Assembly: GCF_041154505.1 (NCBI RefSeq) | Contig: NZ_AP028672.1 | Span: 3,884,501 to 3,948,500 of the forward strand | Source: Acidovorax sp. A79 | Lineage (GTDB): Bacteria; Pseudomonadota; Gammaproteobacteria; Burkholderiales; Burkholderiaceae_C | Reading direction: 5' to 3' | Length of the DNA: 64,000 nt | In this document: positions 33,102 through 42,527 of the stretch, one piece after another | Position numbering within the stretch: the stretch's first letter is position 1 | Layout: each line of letters begins with the position of its first letter | Notes under the pieces: generated by a model | The model's database searches: none | What the model was told of the DNA's origin: nothing | What the model saw: only the letters and a program-made list of their open reading frames with translations | Made by a program: the position numbers and the translations under genes

Positions 33102-34958
33102 CTAGCGGTACATGGCGTCAATCTGGGGCGCGTACTTCTGCTGCACCAGCTTGCGCTTGAGCTTCATGGTGGGCGTGAGCTCCTCGTCCTCGGCGGTGAG
33201 CTGCGTGTCGAGCAGGAAGAACTTCTTGATCTGCTCCACGCGGGCGAACCGGGTGTTCACGCGGTCGATCTCGGCCTGGATCAGGTCCTGCACCTCGCGG
33301 GCGCGGGTCAGGCTGGCGTAGTTGCTGAAGGGCACGTCGTTGTCCTGCGCATATTTCTCCACGTTCTCCTGGTCGATCATGATGATCACCGTGAGGTAGG
33401 GGAGCTTGTCGCCGATGACGACGGCGTCCGTCACGTAGGGGCTGAACTTGAGCTCGTTCTCCAGCTCGCTGGGCGTGATGTTCTTGCCCCCGGCCGTGAT
33501 GATGATGTCCTTCATGCGGTCGGTGATGCGCAGGTAGCCGTCGGCGTCGATGGTGCCCACGTCGCCCGTGTGCAGCCAGCCGTCGGCGTCGATGGTCTCG
33601 GCCGTCTTTTCTGGCAGGTTGAGGTAGCCCTTGAACACATTGGGGCCGCGCACCAGGATCTCGCCCGTGGCGGGGTCGATGCGCACCTCGTTGTAGCTGG
33701 CCGCCGGGCCGATGGAGCCGGGCTTGATGCGGCTGGCGGGCACGCCGGTGGCGGCGCCGCAGGTCTCCGTCATGCCCCACACCTCCAGCATGGGCACGCC
33801 CAGGGCCAGGTACCACTTCACCAGTTCGGGCGAGATGGGCGCTGCGCCCGTGACGAGGAAGCGCGCGCGGTGGATGCCGATGAGCTTGCGCACGTTGTTC
33901 AGCGCCAGAAAGCGCGCCAGCATGAACTTCGCCTTCAGCAGTCCCCCTACCGGCTGGCCCGCCAGCACGCGGTCTGCAATGCGGGTGCCCACGCCAATCG
34001 ACCAGGCATAGGCCGCCTGCTGCAGGCGCGTGGATTCCTTGAGCGCGATCATCACGCCCGAATAGAACTTCTCCCACACGCGCGGCACGGCGGTGAACAC
34101 CGTGGGCGCGATCTCGCGCACGTTCTCGGGCACGGTGTCGGGGTTCTCGACGAAGTTCAGGCGCGAGCCGGTGTACAGCGAGAAGTACTCGCCGCCCATG
34201 CGCTCGGCGATGTGGCACAGCGGCAGGAAGCACATGGCCTCGTCGTCTTCGGTGCGCGATATCAGCGTGTTGTAGCCGCGCACCGTGTAGGTGAGCGCGG
34301 CGTGCGTGTGCATCGCACCCTTGGGCTTGCCGGTGGTGCCCGAGGTGTAGACGAGGATGGCCACGTCCTCGGGCTGGCAGGCCTGTACCCGGCGCATGAG
34401 CGCGTCGGGGTTCTGCTGGTTCCAGGCGCGGCCCATGTCGCGCAGCGCATCCAGGCTGATGACGCCCGGGTCCTGAAGGCCCCGCAGGCCCTCCATGTCG
34501 AACACGACGATCTTGCGCAGCAGCGGCAGGTTGGCGCGCACCTCCAGTGCCTTGTCGAGCTGCTCATCGTCTTCGACGAACAGCACGCTGGTGCTGGAGT
34601 CTTCGCTCAGGTAGTGCACCTGGGCGGCCGCGTCGGTGGGGTAGATGCCGTTGGACACGCCGCCGCAGCTGAGCACGGCCAGGTCGGCCAGCACCCATTC
34701 GATGTTGGTGCTCGACAGGATGGAGGCGCAGTCGCCGCGCGCAAACCCCAGCGACATGAGTCCGCCCGCGATCTCGCGCACGGCCTCGGCGGTCTGGTCC
34801 CAGGTCCAGCTCTTCCAGATCCCCATTTCCTTCTGGCGCATCCACACGCGCGGGCCGCGCTCGGCCACGGCGTTCCAGAACATGGCCGAGATGGTGCTGC
34901 CGGCCAGCACGTCGGTGCCGGCGGGCTGGATGTGATCGAGGTCCCAGAGATTGCTCAT
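33102..34958 (-). CDS. Long-chain-type acyl-CoA synthetase (AMP-forming)
   Basis: Activates a carboxylic acid to its CoA thioester through an acyl-adenylate. The P-loop-like YTSGTTGKPKGAM, the CHIAERMGG segment, WGMTETCG, HTGDVGTIDADGYLRITDR and the C-terminal lysine region LTPTMKLKRK identify the long-chain fatty-acyl-CoA synthetase branch; 618 aa. The ATG at 34958 lies 7 nt after the stop of the livF-like gene, so it is part of the transporter operon and probably activates the imported substrate. In-frame sequence further upstream overlaps livF and is not expected to be coding. Confidence 0.92.
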   Translation of the reverse strand: MSNLWDLDHIQPAGTDVLAGSTISAMFWNAVAERGPRVWMRQKEMGIWKSWTWDQTAEAVREIAGGLMSLGFARGDCASILSSTNIEWVLADLAVLSCGGVSNGIYPTDAAAQVHYLSEDSSTSVLFVEDDEQLDKALEVRANLPLLRKIVVFDMEGLRGLQDPGVISLDALRDMGRAWNQQNPDALMRRVQACQPEDVAILVYTSGTTGKPKGAMHTHAALTYTVRGYNTLISRTEDDEAMCFLPLCHIAERMGGEYFSLYTGSRLNFVENPDTVPENVREIAPTVFTAVPRVWEKFYSGVMIALKESTRLQQAAYAWSIGVGTRIADRVLAGQPVGGLLKAKFMLARFLALNNVRKLIGIHRARFLVTGAAPISPELVKWYLALGVPMLEVWGMTETCGAATGVPASRIKPGSIGPAASYNEVRIDPATGEILVRGPNVFKGYLNLPEKTAETIDADGWLHTGDVGTIDADGYLRITDRMKDIIITAGGKNITPSELENELKFSPYVTDAVVIGDKLPYLTVIIMIDQENVEKYAQDNDVPFSNYASLTRAREVQDLIQAEIDRVNTRFARVEQIKKFFLLDTQLTAEDEELTPTMKLKRKLVQQKYAPQIDAMYR

Positions 34959-34965
34959 GTAGTCC

Positions 34966-35784
34966 TCACCGCCAAGTCTTTTTCTTCTTCCACCGCCGCT
35001 CACCCCGCACGCCGACATCCTTCATGCCCAGGTAGAACTCCTTGATGTCGTCCTTCTCGCGCAGGCGCTCGCAGCTGTCCTCCATCACGATGCGGCCGTT
35101 CTCCAGCACGTAGCCGTAGTCCGATGCGTTGAGCGCCATGTTGGCGTTCTGCTCGACCAGCAGGATGGTGGTGCCGCGCTCGCGGTTGATGCGCACCACG
35201 ATATCGAAGATCTCCTTGGTGAGCTTCGGGGACAGGCCCAGGCTGGGCTCGTCGAGCAGGATGAGTTCGGGGTTGGCCATGAGCGCGCGCGAGATGGCCA
35301 GCATCTGCTGCTGCCCGCCCGAGAGCAGGCCCGCGTCCTGCGCGGCGCGTTCCTTCAGGATGGGGAAGTAGCCGTACACGGTTTCGATGTCGCGCGCCAC
35401 GGCGTCGGCGTCGCCGCGGGTGTAGGCGCCCATGAGCAGGTTGTCGCGCACCGACAGCAGCGCGAACACCTCGCGCCCCTCGGGCACATGCATGAGGCCC
35501 CGGCGCACGATGGCCGCCGGGTCGTTGGCGGTGATGTCGGCGCCCTGGAACTCGATGGAGCCCTTGCGCGGGTCGATGATGCCGCTGATGGTCTTCAGGA
35601 TGGTGGTCTTGCCCGCGCCGTTGCTGCCCAGCACGGCGGCGATCTCGCCGCGCCGCACCTGCAGGCTCACGCCCCGGATGGCCTTGATGGGGCCGTAGGC
35701 GCTTTCCACATTCTGCAGGCGCAGCAGAGGTTGGTCGGCCGCCGCGGCGGCTGGTGTGTTGACGGCGGCAAGTACGGCGCTCAT
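34966..35784 (-). CDS. livF: ABC transporter ATP-binding protein, LivF-like
   Basis: One of the two ATPases of a branched-chain-type importer; 272 aa with Walker A GSNGAGKTT, signature LLSGGQQQML, Walker B LILLDEPSLGLSP and the switch histidine region LLVEQNA. A low-complexity Ala-rich N terminus and a Lys/Arg-rich C terminus (RRWKKKKTWR) lie outside the usual fold. Gene order livH, livM, livG, livF, then acyl-CoA synthetase and binding protein, all on the minus strand. Confidence 0.9.
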   Translation of the reverse strand: MSAVLAAVNTPAAAAADQPLLRLQNVESAYGPIKAIRGVSLQVRRGEIAAVLGSNGAGKTTILKTISGIIDPRKGSIEFQGADITANDPAAIVRRGLMHVPEGREVFALLSVRDNLLMGAYTRGDADAVARDIETVYGYFPILKERAAQDAGLLSGGQQQMLAISRALMANPELILLDEPSLGLSPKLTKEIFDIVVRINRERGTTILLVEQNANMALNASDYGYVLENGRIVMEDSCERLREKDDIKEFYLGMKDVGVRGERRWKKKKTWR

Positions 35785-35845
35785 TCGGAAACCTCCGTGC
35801 TGCGCGCTGCGGTGCGAGCTTGCTGGGGGCGGCCCGGCGCGGCGC

Positions 35846-36685
35846 TCATGCCCGGACCCCCAGGTGGGAACCCGCCGGGCGGCGCAGGTTGCTCACATCG
35901 TCGATGGTGCCCAGGTAGGCCTCGATCACGCCGGGGTGCGACTGCACCTCGCGCGGCGTGCCCATGGCCACGACCTCGCCCTGGTTCATCGCCAGCACGC
36001 GGTCGGACACCTTGGAGACCAGCGACATGTCGTGCTCCACCATCAGCACGGTGATGCCCAGCTCGTGCTGGATGTCCTGGATCCAGAAGGCCATGTCGTC
36101 GGTCTCCTCCACGTTCAGGCCAGACGAGGGTTCGTCGAGCAGCAGCAGCTGCGGCTCGGTGCACAGCGCGCGGGCCAGCTCCACCACCTTGCGCACGCCG
36201 TAGGGCAGGCCGGCCACCAACGTGTCGCGGTAGTGCTGCAGGTCGAGAAAGTCGATGACCTGCTCGGCCTTTTCGCGGGCTCGCACCTCGGCGTTGCGCA
36301 CCTTGCGGGTGAACAGCATGTCGGCCCACAGGCCGGTCTCGCGCCGCGTGTGGCGGCCGATCAGCAGGTTGTGCAGCACGCTCGCGTGCTCGAAGAGCTC
36401 GATGTTCTGGAAGGTGCGCGCTATCCCCAGGCCCGCCACCTTGTGCGGCGGCTGGTCGGTGAGCGGCAGCATCGCGCCGCCCGGGCCCGCGTAGGCGATG
36501 GTGCCGGTGGTGGGCGTGTAGATGCGGCTGATGAGGTTGAACACCGTGGTCTTGCCCGCGCCGTTCGGGCCGATGAGGGTGAACACCTCGCCCCGGCGCA
36601 CGTCGAAGCTCACGTTGTTGACCGCCAGCACGCCGCCAAAGCGCACGCTGAGGTTCTGGGCGCTGAGCAAGATGTCGTCAGTCAT
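35846..36685 (-). CDS. livG: ABC transporter ATP-binding protein, LivG-like
   Basis: Second ATPase of the importer; 279 aa with Walker A GPNGAGKTT, the family segment GLGIARTFQNIELF, signature-like LPYGVRKVVELARAL and Walker B LLLLDEPSSGLN. The signature deviates from canonical LSGGQ, as is common in LivG proteins. An in-frame ATG at 36706 would add seven residues and has a slightly better upstream GGA; the start is therefore uncertain by that amount. A repeat B copy lies upstream. Confidence 0.88.
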   Translation of the reverse strand: MTDDILLSAQNLSVRFGGVLAVNNVSFDVRRGEVFTLIGPNGAGKTTVFNLISRIYTPTTGTIAYAGPGGAMLPLTDQPPHKVAGLGIARTFQNIELFEHASVLHNLLIGRHTRRETGLWADMLFTRKVRNAEVRAREKAEQVIDFLDLQHYRDTLVAGLPYGVRKVVELARALCTEPQLLLLDEPSSGLNVEETDDMAFWIQDIQHELGITVLMVEHDMSLVSKVSDRVLAMNQGEVVAMGTPREVQSHPGVIEAYLGTIDDVSNLRRPAGSHLGVRA

Positions 36686-36748
36686 GGGTACAGCAATTGG
36701 GGTCATTTCACTGGTCCATTGCGCTGAATGCCGCTCGCTGCCTTTGCG

Positions 36749-36868
36749 ACTGGCGTGACCGAGGCCAGTGCCCCCGCGCAAAGGCCGCCCCACCGCGCTG
36801 GGGGCGTTCCCCTCCCGAATCGCGCAGCGGGTCGAGAGAGGGGGAAGGCGCGAAGCGACTCAGGGGGT
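36749..36868 (-). repeat. Repeat B, copy 3
   Basis: On the minus strand it starts GCACCCCCTGAGTCGC just after the stop of the livM-like gene and continues through CTTCCCCC and a GGGGAACGCCCCCAGCGCGG module. It separates livM from livG in the transporter operon. Confidence 0.75.
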
Positions 36869-36871
36869 GCT

Positions 36872-37948
36872 TCATCTCAGCCTGTCCGACTTCTGGAAGG
36901 ACTTCTGCCGCTTGAACAGGCCCTTGCGGTAGAACGGGAACATCTGCAGCCAGGTGCGCACCTTGAGCCAGCGGCCGTACAGCCCCATGGGCTCGAACAG
37001 CACGAAGGCGATCAGGACCGCGCCATAGACCACCGCCTGCAGGCCCGGCGCCTGGCCCACGGCGGCAGGCAGCCAGTCCTTGCTCAGCGAGATCAGCTGG
37101 GGCATCGAGATCAGGAAGATCGCGCCCAGGAACGCGCCGTGCACCGAGCCCAGGCCGCCGATCACGATCATCAGCAGCAGGTCGATGGACTGCAGGATGT
37201 TGAACTGGTCCGGCGAGATGAACTGCAGCTTGTGCGCATACAGCGCGCCACCGATGCCGGCCAGGGCCGCCGAGATCGAGAACGACAGCGTCTTGTAGCG
37301 CGCGAGGTGGATGCCCATGCTCTGCGCCGAGATCTCCGAATCACGGATCGCCACGAAGGCCCGGCCCGTGGGCGAGCGCAGCAGGTTCAGGATGGCCAGG
37401 GTGCTGACCACGGCGATCACGAGGCACAGGAAGTAGAAGGACTCGGTGGATTCGAACTTGAAGCCCCAGATCTCGGGCGGCACCAGGTGCTTGCCGGAGT
37501 TGCCCCCGGTGGCCGACTCCCACCGCGCGAACACCTCCTCGACGATGAAGCCGAACGACAGCGTGGCCATGCCCAGGTAGATGCCCTTCACGCGCAGCGC
37601 GGGCAGCCCCACCACCACGCCCACGGCGGCCGACAGCCCCGCCGCGCAGGCCAGCGACAGCGCGAACGGCCAGCCCATGCCCGTGAGCACCGCCTGGGTG
37701 TACGCCCCCACGCCGAGGAAGGCCGCATGTCCGAGCGAGAACAACCCCGTGAACCCGGCCAGCAGCATGAGCCCCAGGCCCACGATGGCGTAAATCAGCA
37801 CGAAAGTGAGCTGCGCGAGCCAGTACTCAGGCGCCACCCAGGGTGCTGCGACCAGCCCTACGGCCAGCAGGCTGTACCAGAAGACATGCCCGCCATGTTT
37901 GGCGAGGCGCAGGTCTTGTTCGTAGCTGGTCTTGAAGATGAATCTCAT
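36872..37948 (-). CDS. livM: ABC transporter permease, LivM-like
   Basis: Inner-membrane permease of 358 aa with eight or more hydrophobic segments. The family motifs LMLLAGFTGLFSLGHAAFLGVGAY and the cytoplasmic loop RDSEISAQSMGIHLARYK, GGLGSVHGAFLGA are in place. The ATG at 37948 lies four bases after the livH stop, with AAGGTG upstream inside livH. The C-terminal tail is long and basic (KGLFKRQKSFQKSDRLR). Confidence 0.9.
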   Translation of the reverse strand: MRFIFKTSYEQDLRLAKHGGHVFWYSLLAVGLVAAPWVAPEYWLAQLTFVLIYAIVGLGLMLLAGFTGLFSLGHAAFLGVGAYTQAVLTGMGWPFALSLACAAGLSAAVGVVVGLPALRVKGIYLGMATLSFGFIVEEVFARWESATGGNSGKHLVPPEIWGFKFESTESFYFLCLVIAVVSTLAILNLLRSPTGRAFVAIRDSEISAQSMGIHLARYKTLSFSISAALAGIGGALYAHKLQFISPDQFNILQSIDLLLMIVIGGLGSVHGAFLGAIFLISMPQLISLSKDWLPAAVGQAPGLQAVVYGAVLIAFVLFEPMGLYGRWLKVRTWLQMFPFYRKGLFKRQKSFQKSDRLR

Positions 37949-37952
37949 GGGG

Positions 37953-38828
37953 TCACACCTTCTTGCGCAGCTTTTCGCCGAACAGTCCATTCGGTTTGAC
38001 CATCAACATGATCAGCACCACGATGTACGCCGCCGTGTCCTTGAAGCCGTCGGGCAGATAGAAACCCGAGAGCGATTCGACGATCCCGATGACCAACCCT
38101 CCCACGATGGCGCCCGGCAGGCTGCCAAAGCCGCCCACTACGGCGGCGGGAAACGCCTTCAGCCCGATCAGCCCCATGTTGGCGTGCACGAAGGTGATGG
38201 GCGCCAGCAGCAGCCCCGCCACGGCGGCCACGGCGGCGGCCAGGCCCCAGGCCAGGCCGTTCAGACGCTGCACGGGGATGCCCATGTAGTACGCGGCCAG
38301 CTGGTTCTGCGACGAGGCCTGCATCGCGATGCCCAGCTTGCTGTAGCGGAACATCGCGAACAGCAGCACGCACAGTGCGGCCGTGGCGCCGATCACCACC
38401 AGCTGCTCGGCGTTGAGCACCAGCGCGCCCAGGCGGAACGACAGGTCCTTGTAGGGCACGGGCAGCGTGTGCGTGTCGGTGCCGATGTTGGGAATCATGG
38501 TGACCAGCCCGCGCAGCACGTAGCCGATGCCGATGGTGAGCATGACGATGGAGAACGCGGGCTGACCGAGGATGGGGCGGATCACCGCGCGTTCGAGCAC
38601 CACGCCGAAAAGGCCCATGGCCAGGATGCTGGCGAGCACCGCCATCCAGAAGGGAAAGCCCAGCACCGTCATGAGCGCCAGGCCGCAGAACGCGCCCAGC
38701 ATCATCAGCTCGCCCTGGGCGAAGCTCACGGTCTCCGTGGCCTTGTAGATGAGCACGAAGCCCAGCGCTATCAGGCCGTAGATGCACCCCTGGGAGATAC
38801 CGCTGATCAACAGTTGCAAGAATTGCAC
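37953..38828 (-). CDS. livH: ABC transporter permease, LivH-like
   Basis: First gene of the importer operon; a 291-aa integral membrane permease (QFLQLLISGISQGCIYGL, YKATETVSFAQGELMMLGAF, YMGIPVQRLNGLAWGLAA, GGFGSLPGAIVGG). The GTG at 38826-38828 is chosen because GGAG lies seven bases upstream and the family N terminus begins here. An in-frame ATG at 38870 has no Shine-Dalgarno and would include a palindrome that looks like an operator. The operon runs divergently from the hydratase gene at 39046. Confidence 0.87.
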   Translation of the reverse strand: MQFLQLLISGISQGCIYGLIALGFVLIYKATETVSFAQGELMMLGAFCGLALMTVLGFPFWMAVLASILAMGLFGVVLERAVIRPILGQPAFSIVMLTIGIGYVLRGLVTMIPNIGTDTHTLPVPYKDLSFRLGALVLNAEQLVVIGATAALCVLLFAMFRYSKLGIAMQASSQNQLAAYYMGIPVQRLNGLAWGLAAAVAAVAGLLLAPITFVHANMGLIGLKAFPAAVVGGFGSLPGAIVGGLVIGIVESLSGFYLPDGFKDTAAYIVVLIMLMVKPNGLFGEKLRKKV

Positions 38829-38851
38829 CCTGGCGCTCCAGAATATTTTTA

Positions 38852-38867
38852 CAAAGCGATTGCTTTG
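38852..38867. promoter_or_regulatory. Palindrome upstream of the livH-like operon
   Basis: CAAAGC-GATT-GCTTTG has perfect 6-bp arms and lies 24 bp upstream of the GTG start of livH, close to the A+T-rich TAAAAATATTC that could be a -10 region. It resembles in style the CAAGCA-CT-TGCTTG site at 13687. Its regulator is unknown. Confidence 0.45.
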
Positions 38868-39045
38868 CATAAATAATGGTGCCTGTGCCGGACGCATCCC
38901 GCACTCGGGGCTAACCCTGATCGGTCCCGGCGCATATTGACGCAGTGCGCGGCGGGGCGCAATAAGGGTTGCGTCCGATAGGCGCACCCCGGGGCGCCCT
39001 CCGGCAGGGCCGGGGAAGGCGCGCAACACCCTCTGAGAGAACGCC

Positions 39046-39843
39046 ATGTCCGTACAGATAGAGACCGAGGACCGTGTCACGCTGGTGACACTGCACCGCC
39101 CCGACGTGCGCAATGCCGTGGACGCGGCGACCGCGCGAGCGCTCCACGCCGCGTTCCTGGCGTTCGAGCAGGACGGCGCGGCCGACGTGGCGGTGTTCCA
39201 TGGCGCTGGCGGGCATTTCTGCGCGGGCTGGGACCTGCAGTCGGGGGCGCGGCTGCAGGCGCAGGGCGTGGCGCCCGAGGCGCTGGCCGGATCGCTCGAT
39301 TTCACGGCCGACACCCCGCTGCCGCTGGGGCCGATGGGCCCCAGCCGGTTGCACCTCACCAAGCCGGTGATCGCCGCAGTCAGCGGCGCGGCCGTGGCCG
39401 GTGGCATGGAACTGGCGCTGTGGTGCGACCTGCGCGTGATGGAAGAGGACGCGTACTTCGGTGTCTTTTGCCGCCGCTTCGGCGTGCCGCTGATCGACGG
39501 CGGAACCGTGCGCCTGCCCCGCCTGGTGGGCCTGTCGCACGCGCTGGACCTCATCCTCACCGGCCGCAAGGTCGGGTCGGCGGAGGCCTTGCGCATGGGG
39601 CTGTGCAACCGCGTGGTGCCCCCGGGGCAGGCGCTGCAGGCGTCGCTCGCGCTGGCGCGGGAGATCGCTGCATTCCCGCAGGCCACGCTGCGCGCCGACC
39701 GGGCCAGCGCGCTCGCGGCCGAAGGGCTGCCGCTGCAGGAGGCCCTGCTGCGCGAGTGGGCGGGGGGCCGGGCGTGCCTGGCCGACGCCCTGCGGGGAGC
39801 GGCGCGGTTCGCCGACGGGCAGGGACGCCATGGTGAGTTTTGA
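39046..39843 (+). CDS. Enoyl-CoA hydratase/isomerase family protein
   Basis: A 265-aa crotonase. Oxyanion-hole segments HFCAGWDLQSG and GAAVAGGMELALWCD are clear. One catalytic glutamate is kept (GGMEL), but the second position reads FCRRFGVPLIDGG with arginine in place of glutamate, so simple hydration is doubtful; an isomerase or hydrolase activity is possible. The gene is divergent from the livH operon and 108 nt ahead of a hotdog thioesterase gene. Confidence 0.85.
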   Translation: MSVQIETEDRVTLVTLHRPDVRNAVDAATARALHAAFLAFEQDGAADVAVFHGAGGHFCAGWDLQSGARLQAQGVAPEALAGSLDFTADTPLPLGPMGPSRLHLTKPVIAAVSGAAVAGGMELALWCDLRVMEEDAYFGVFCRRFGVPLIDGGTVRLPRLVGLSHALDLILTGRKVGSAEALRMGLCNRVVPPGQALQASLALAREIAAFPQATLRADRASALAAEGLPLQEALLREWAGGRACLADALRGAARFADGQGRHGEF

Positions 39844-39846
39844 GTG

Positions 39847-39900
39847 AAAATGGCCGCCAGCGCTTATCGTGAAAGCGCAGTGTGCTATATAAAATATAGC
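39847..39900 (+). repeat. Palindromic repeat A, intergenic copy
   Basis: Arms GCCGCCAGCGCTT (39853-39865) and AAGCGCAGTGTGC (39873-39885), 7-nt loop at 39866-39872, preceded by AAAATG and followed by an A+T-rich TATATAAAATATAGC. It lies just after the stop of the hydratase gene. Confidence 0.7.
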
Positions 39901-39951
39901 AAATGACGTTCGTGGGCCCGAGCTGCCCGCGCGCACTCCCCCAGGAAACCC

Positions 39952-40437
39952 ATGAGCAAATCCACCACACCGCCCCCGCAAGCCTTCGAGCCCGACTTCA
40001 TTGCCGGGCTCAAGGCCATCTTTGAAGAGAAGATCGTGTTCAACCAGGTGCTGGGCCTCAAGATCACCTCCCTCAAGCCCGATGGCGTGGTGGGCCGCAT
40101 CGACATGAAGCCGGACCTGGTGGGCCACTATGCGTACAACCGCATCCACGGCGGCGTGATCAGCGCGGGGCTGGACGCCATGGGCGGGCTGGCCGTGATG
40201 GCGGCCATCGGCGCCAAGCACATGGACGAGGCGCCCGAGCAGCGCCTGCACCGCTTTGCCAAGCTGGGCACCATCGACCTGCGCATCGACTACCTGCGCC
40301 CCGGCATCGGCAGCCACTTCGAGCTGCGCGCCAACGTGCTGCGGCTGGGCTCGCGCGTGGCCAGCACGCGCATGGAATTCCTCGGCCCGGACGGGGAGAT
40401 CATGTCGGCGGGGGCCGCGGCGTACATCGTGTCGTAG
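39952..40437 (+). CDS. Hotdog-fold thioesterase, PaaI/YigI-like
   Basis: A 161-aa single-hotdog protein predicted to hydrolyse acyl-CoA. The central helix segment NRIHGGVISAGLDAMGGLAVM carries the HGG motif of 4HBT thioesterases, and LRIDYLRPGIGSHFE is the usual following strand. It lies behind an enoyl-CoA hydratase-type gene on the same strand; a shared transcript is possible although repeat A lies between them. Confidence 0.87.
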   Translation: MSKSTTPPPQAFEPDFIAGLKAIFEEKIVFNQVLGLKITSLKPDGVVGRIDMKPDLVGHYAYNRIHGGVISAGLDAMGGLAVMAAIGAKHMDEAPEQRLHRFAKLGTIDLRIDYLRPGIGSHFELRANVLRLGSRVASTRMEFLGPDGEIMSAGAAAYIVS

Positions 40438-40707
40438 CGCCCTGAGCGGCTAGGCCGCTGTGCGGCGCGGGCGGGGACGGCGCCTTCGCTGCGGGGCGGC
40501 TTCACCGCCAAGGCGCTGCGCGCGCACCCCTCTTCGGACACGGGGGCGAGGTCACGGCCGCTGCCGCGCCCCCATCGCGTGGATGTGTGATCCCGCAAGC
40601 CTTGCAAGCGCATGCTACGGACGAACCGTTTGGTTACCGTTCTTGCGTAACGAAGGCATCTTTCACAGGGCCCCAAACCTACGATGACTTCTTTTCAAGG
40701 AGATCTG

Positions 40708-41283
40708 ATGGCCGTGCAAAACCCCTTCTTTGGCAAGCGTGAACCTGAGTCGTTCCAACCCCGCCATGGCACCACCACTTCATCATCCTCATCTGCCGCC
40801 TCCAGCCTGAGCGGCACGGCGGCCAGCAGCGCGGCCACGGCGCAGTCCGTGGCCGGCACCGCCGCCAACCGGTCTTCCAGCGACTCCTCGGGCAGCAAGC
40901 TCACGGTGGGCCCCAACATCAAGCTCAAGGGCGTGGAGATCACCGATTGCGACACGCTCGTGGTCGAAGGCACGGTCGAGGCCACCATGGATTCGCGCGT
41001 CATCCAGATCTCTGAAAACGGCGCCTTCCGCGGCTCGGCCGAGATCGACATCGCCGAAATCCATGGCGAGTTCAATGGCACGCTCACCGTGCGCCAGAAG
41101 CTCGTGATCTACAGCACCGGCAAGGTCAACGGCAAGATCCGCTACGGCAAGCTGGTGGTGGAAGAGGGCGGGCAGCTCGCGGGCGAGATCGAGGCGGGCT
41201 TTGCCAGCGGCGCGTCGTCGTCCGGCGCGCAGCGCACGGCGTCTGCACCGCTGCGGGCCGAGCCCACGGCGATGGCGGCCTGA
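40708..41283 (+). CDS. Bactofilin (polymer-forming cytoskeletal protein)
   Basis: A 191-aa bactofilin. A Ser/Ala/Thr-rich disordered N terminus (residues about 15-65) precedes the right-handed beta-helix core with the repeating pattern LVVEGTVEATMDS, AFRGSAEIDIAEIHGEF, KVNGKIRYGKLVVEEGGQLAGE. Bactofilins polymerise without nucleotide and organise envelope-associated structures. AAGGAGA six bases before 40708 fixes the start; the in-frame ATG at 40684 lies upstream of this site. The preceding 270 bases (40438-40707) hold no gene I can support. Confidence 0.9.
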   Translation: MAVQNPFFGKREPESFQPRHGTTTSSSSSAASSLSGTAASSAATAQSVAGTAANRSSSDSSGSKLTVGPNIKLKGVEITDCDTLVVEGTVEATMDSRVIQISENGAFRGSAEIDIAEIHGEFNGTLTVRQKLVIYSTGKVNGKIRYGKLVVEEGGQLAGEIEAGFASGASSSGAQRTASAPLRAEPTAMAA

Positions 41284-41486
41284 TCCGCATCGCGGCACAC
41301 AGATAACCAGGGCATTCAGGCACCCGCGGCAGCTCGGCCTGGCTGGAGCCGTCACGGGTGCCTTGTGCCGTCCTGCGTGCCGGTGGCGGCGCGGCGCGGG
41401 TGCGGAGAAGGCGGCATGGAAATGGCTTTGTAAAATTTCCACGTCGTCTTGCACTCCGGGCGCGCTTTCTTCGCGCCATCGCCACC

Positions 41487-42458
41487 ATGACACGAGTTCT
41501 ATTTGCCACGTGCCTTGCCCTGGCTGCGCTCAACGCCTGGCCGCAGGCCGAGCCGTCCGAGCCCGTGCGGCGCGCCACGCGGCAGCCGGTGCAGCGCGAT
41601 GCCGCGCCCGGCCCCGCGCAGGCACCCGCACCGGCCAGCGCCCTCACGCCCTTCGTGGATGCCCATGTGCACCTCAACAGCCTGCCGATGCAGCTGGAGC
41701 TCATGGCGCGCTGGGGGGCCAGCCACGCGGTGGTGTTCTGGGGCGGGCGCAGCAGCAATGAGTCCGTGGCCGAGGCCGGGCGCCAGCACCCCGGCGTGCT
41801 GATTCCGTTCGCCTCGATATCGCCCGAACGCACGGCGTACCGGCCGCACTGGGAGCACAACGGCGTCGAACTGCTCACACAGCTCGACGACATGCTGGCG
41901 ACCGGCCTCTACAAGGGCATCGGCGAAATTTCGGTGGCGCACTTTCCCTCGGCCGGCTTCGCGGAGACGGACTTCGGCGTGGCCGGCCCGATGATGGCGG
42001 GCATCCTGGAGCTGGCCCGCAAGCACAAGGTGCCGGTGATGGTGCATGTCGAAAGCACGCGCATGGCGGAGCTTTCACAGCTCTTGCAGCGGTTCCCGGG
42101 TGTGCCCGTGATCTGGGCGCACGGGGGCTATACGCCGCTGTTCCTGGCGCGGCGCATGCTGGAGCGGCATCCCAACCTCTACTACGAACTGAGTGCGCGC
42201 ACCTGGCCCCACCATCCCCGCTCGCCGGACTACACCATCCTGCGCGATGGCACGCGCGTCTGGCCCGAGTGGCTGGCGCTCATCGAGGAACAGCCCGGGC
42301 GCTTTCTGGTGGGAACGGATGCGAGCCACCGCTCGGCCGCGAGCGACGACATGAAGTACGCGAGCGTGCAGGGCTTCCTGGCCCAGCTGTCGCCTGGCGC
42401 GCGCCAGGAGGTGGCGCGGGGCACGCTGATGCGGCTGGTGGGGCTCGGGCAGCCCTAG
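41487..42458 (+). CDS. Exported amidohydrolase-family protein
   Basis: A 323-aa protein with a signal peptide (RVLFATCLALAALNAWPQA) and a TIM-barrel metal hydrolase domain. The metal ligands DAHVHL near the start of the barrel, the later VMVHVES and IWAHGG, and LVGTDASH near the end follow the order of amidohydrolase (PF04909-like) enzymes. A proline-rich linker joins the two parts. The substrate is unknown. An A+T-rich TTTGTAAAATTT lies about 55 bp upstream and may hold the promoter. Confidence 0.82.
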   Translation: MTRVLFATCLALAALNAWPQAEPSEPVRRATRQPVQRDAAPGPAQAPAPASALTPFVDAHVHLNSLPMQLELMARWGASHAVVFWGGRSSNESVAEAGRQHPGVLIPFASISPERTAYRPHWEHNGVELLTQLDDMLATGLYKGIGEISVAHFPSAGFAETDFGVAGPMMAGILELARKHKVPVMVHVESTRMAELSQLLQRFPGVPVIWAHGGYTPLFLARRMLERHPNLYYELSARTWPHHPRSPDYTILRDGTRVWPEWLALIEEQPGRFLVGTDASHRSAASDDMKYASVQGFLAQLSPGARQEVARGTLMRLVGLGQP

Positions 42459-42527
42459 GCCGCATGCCGGTCCGGGTCTCCCCGGAAAGCCTGCGCAAAG
42501 GCCGGGCCGTGCGGGGCCGTTTCTCCC

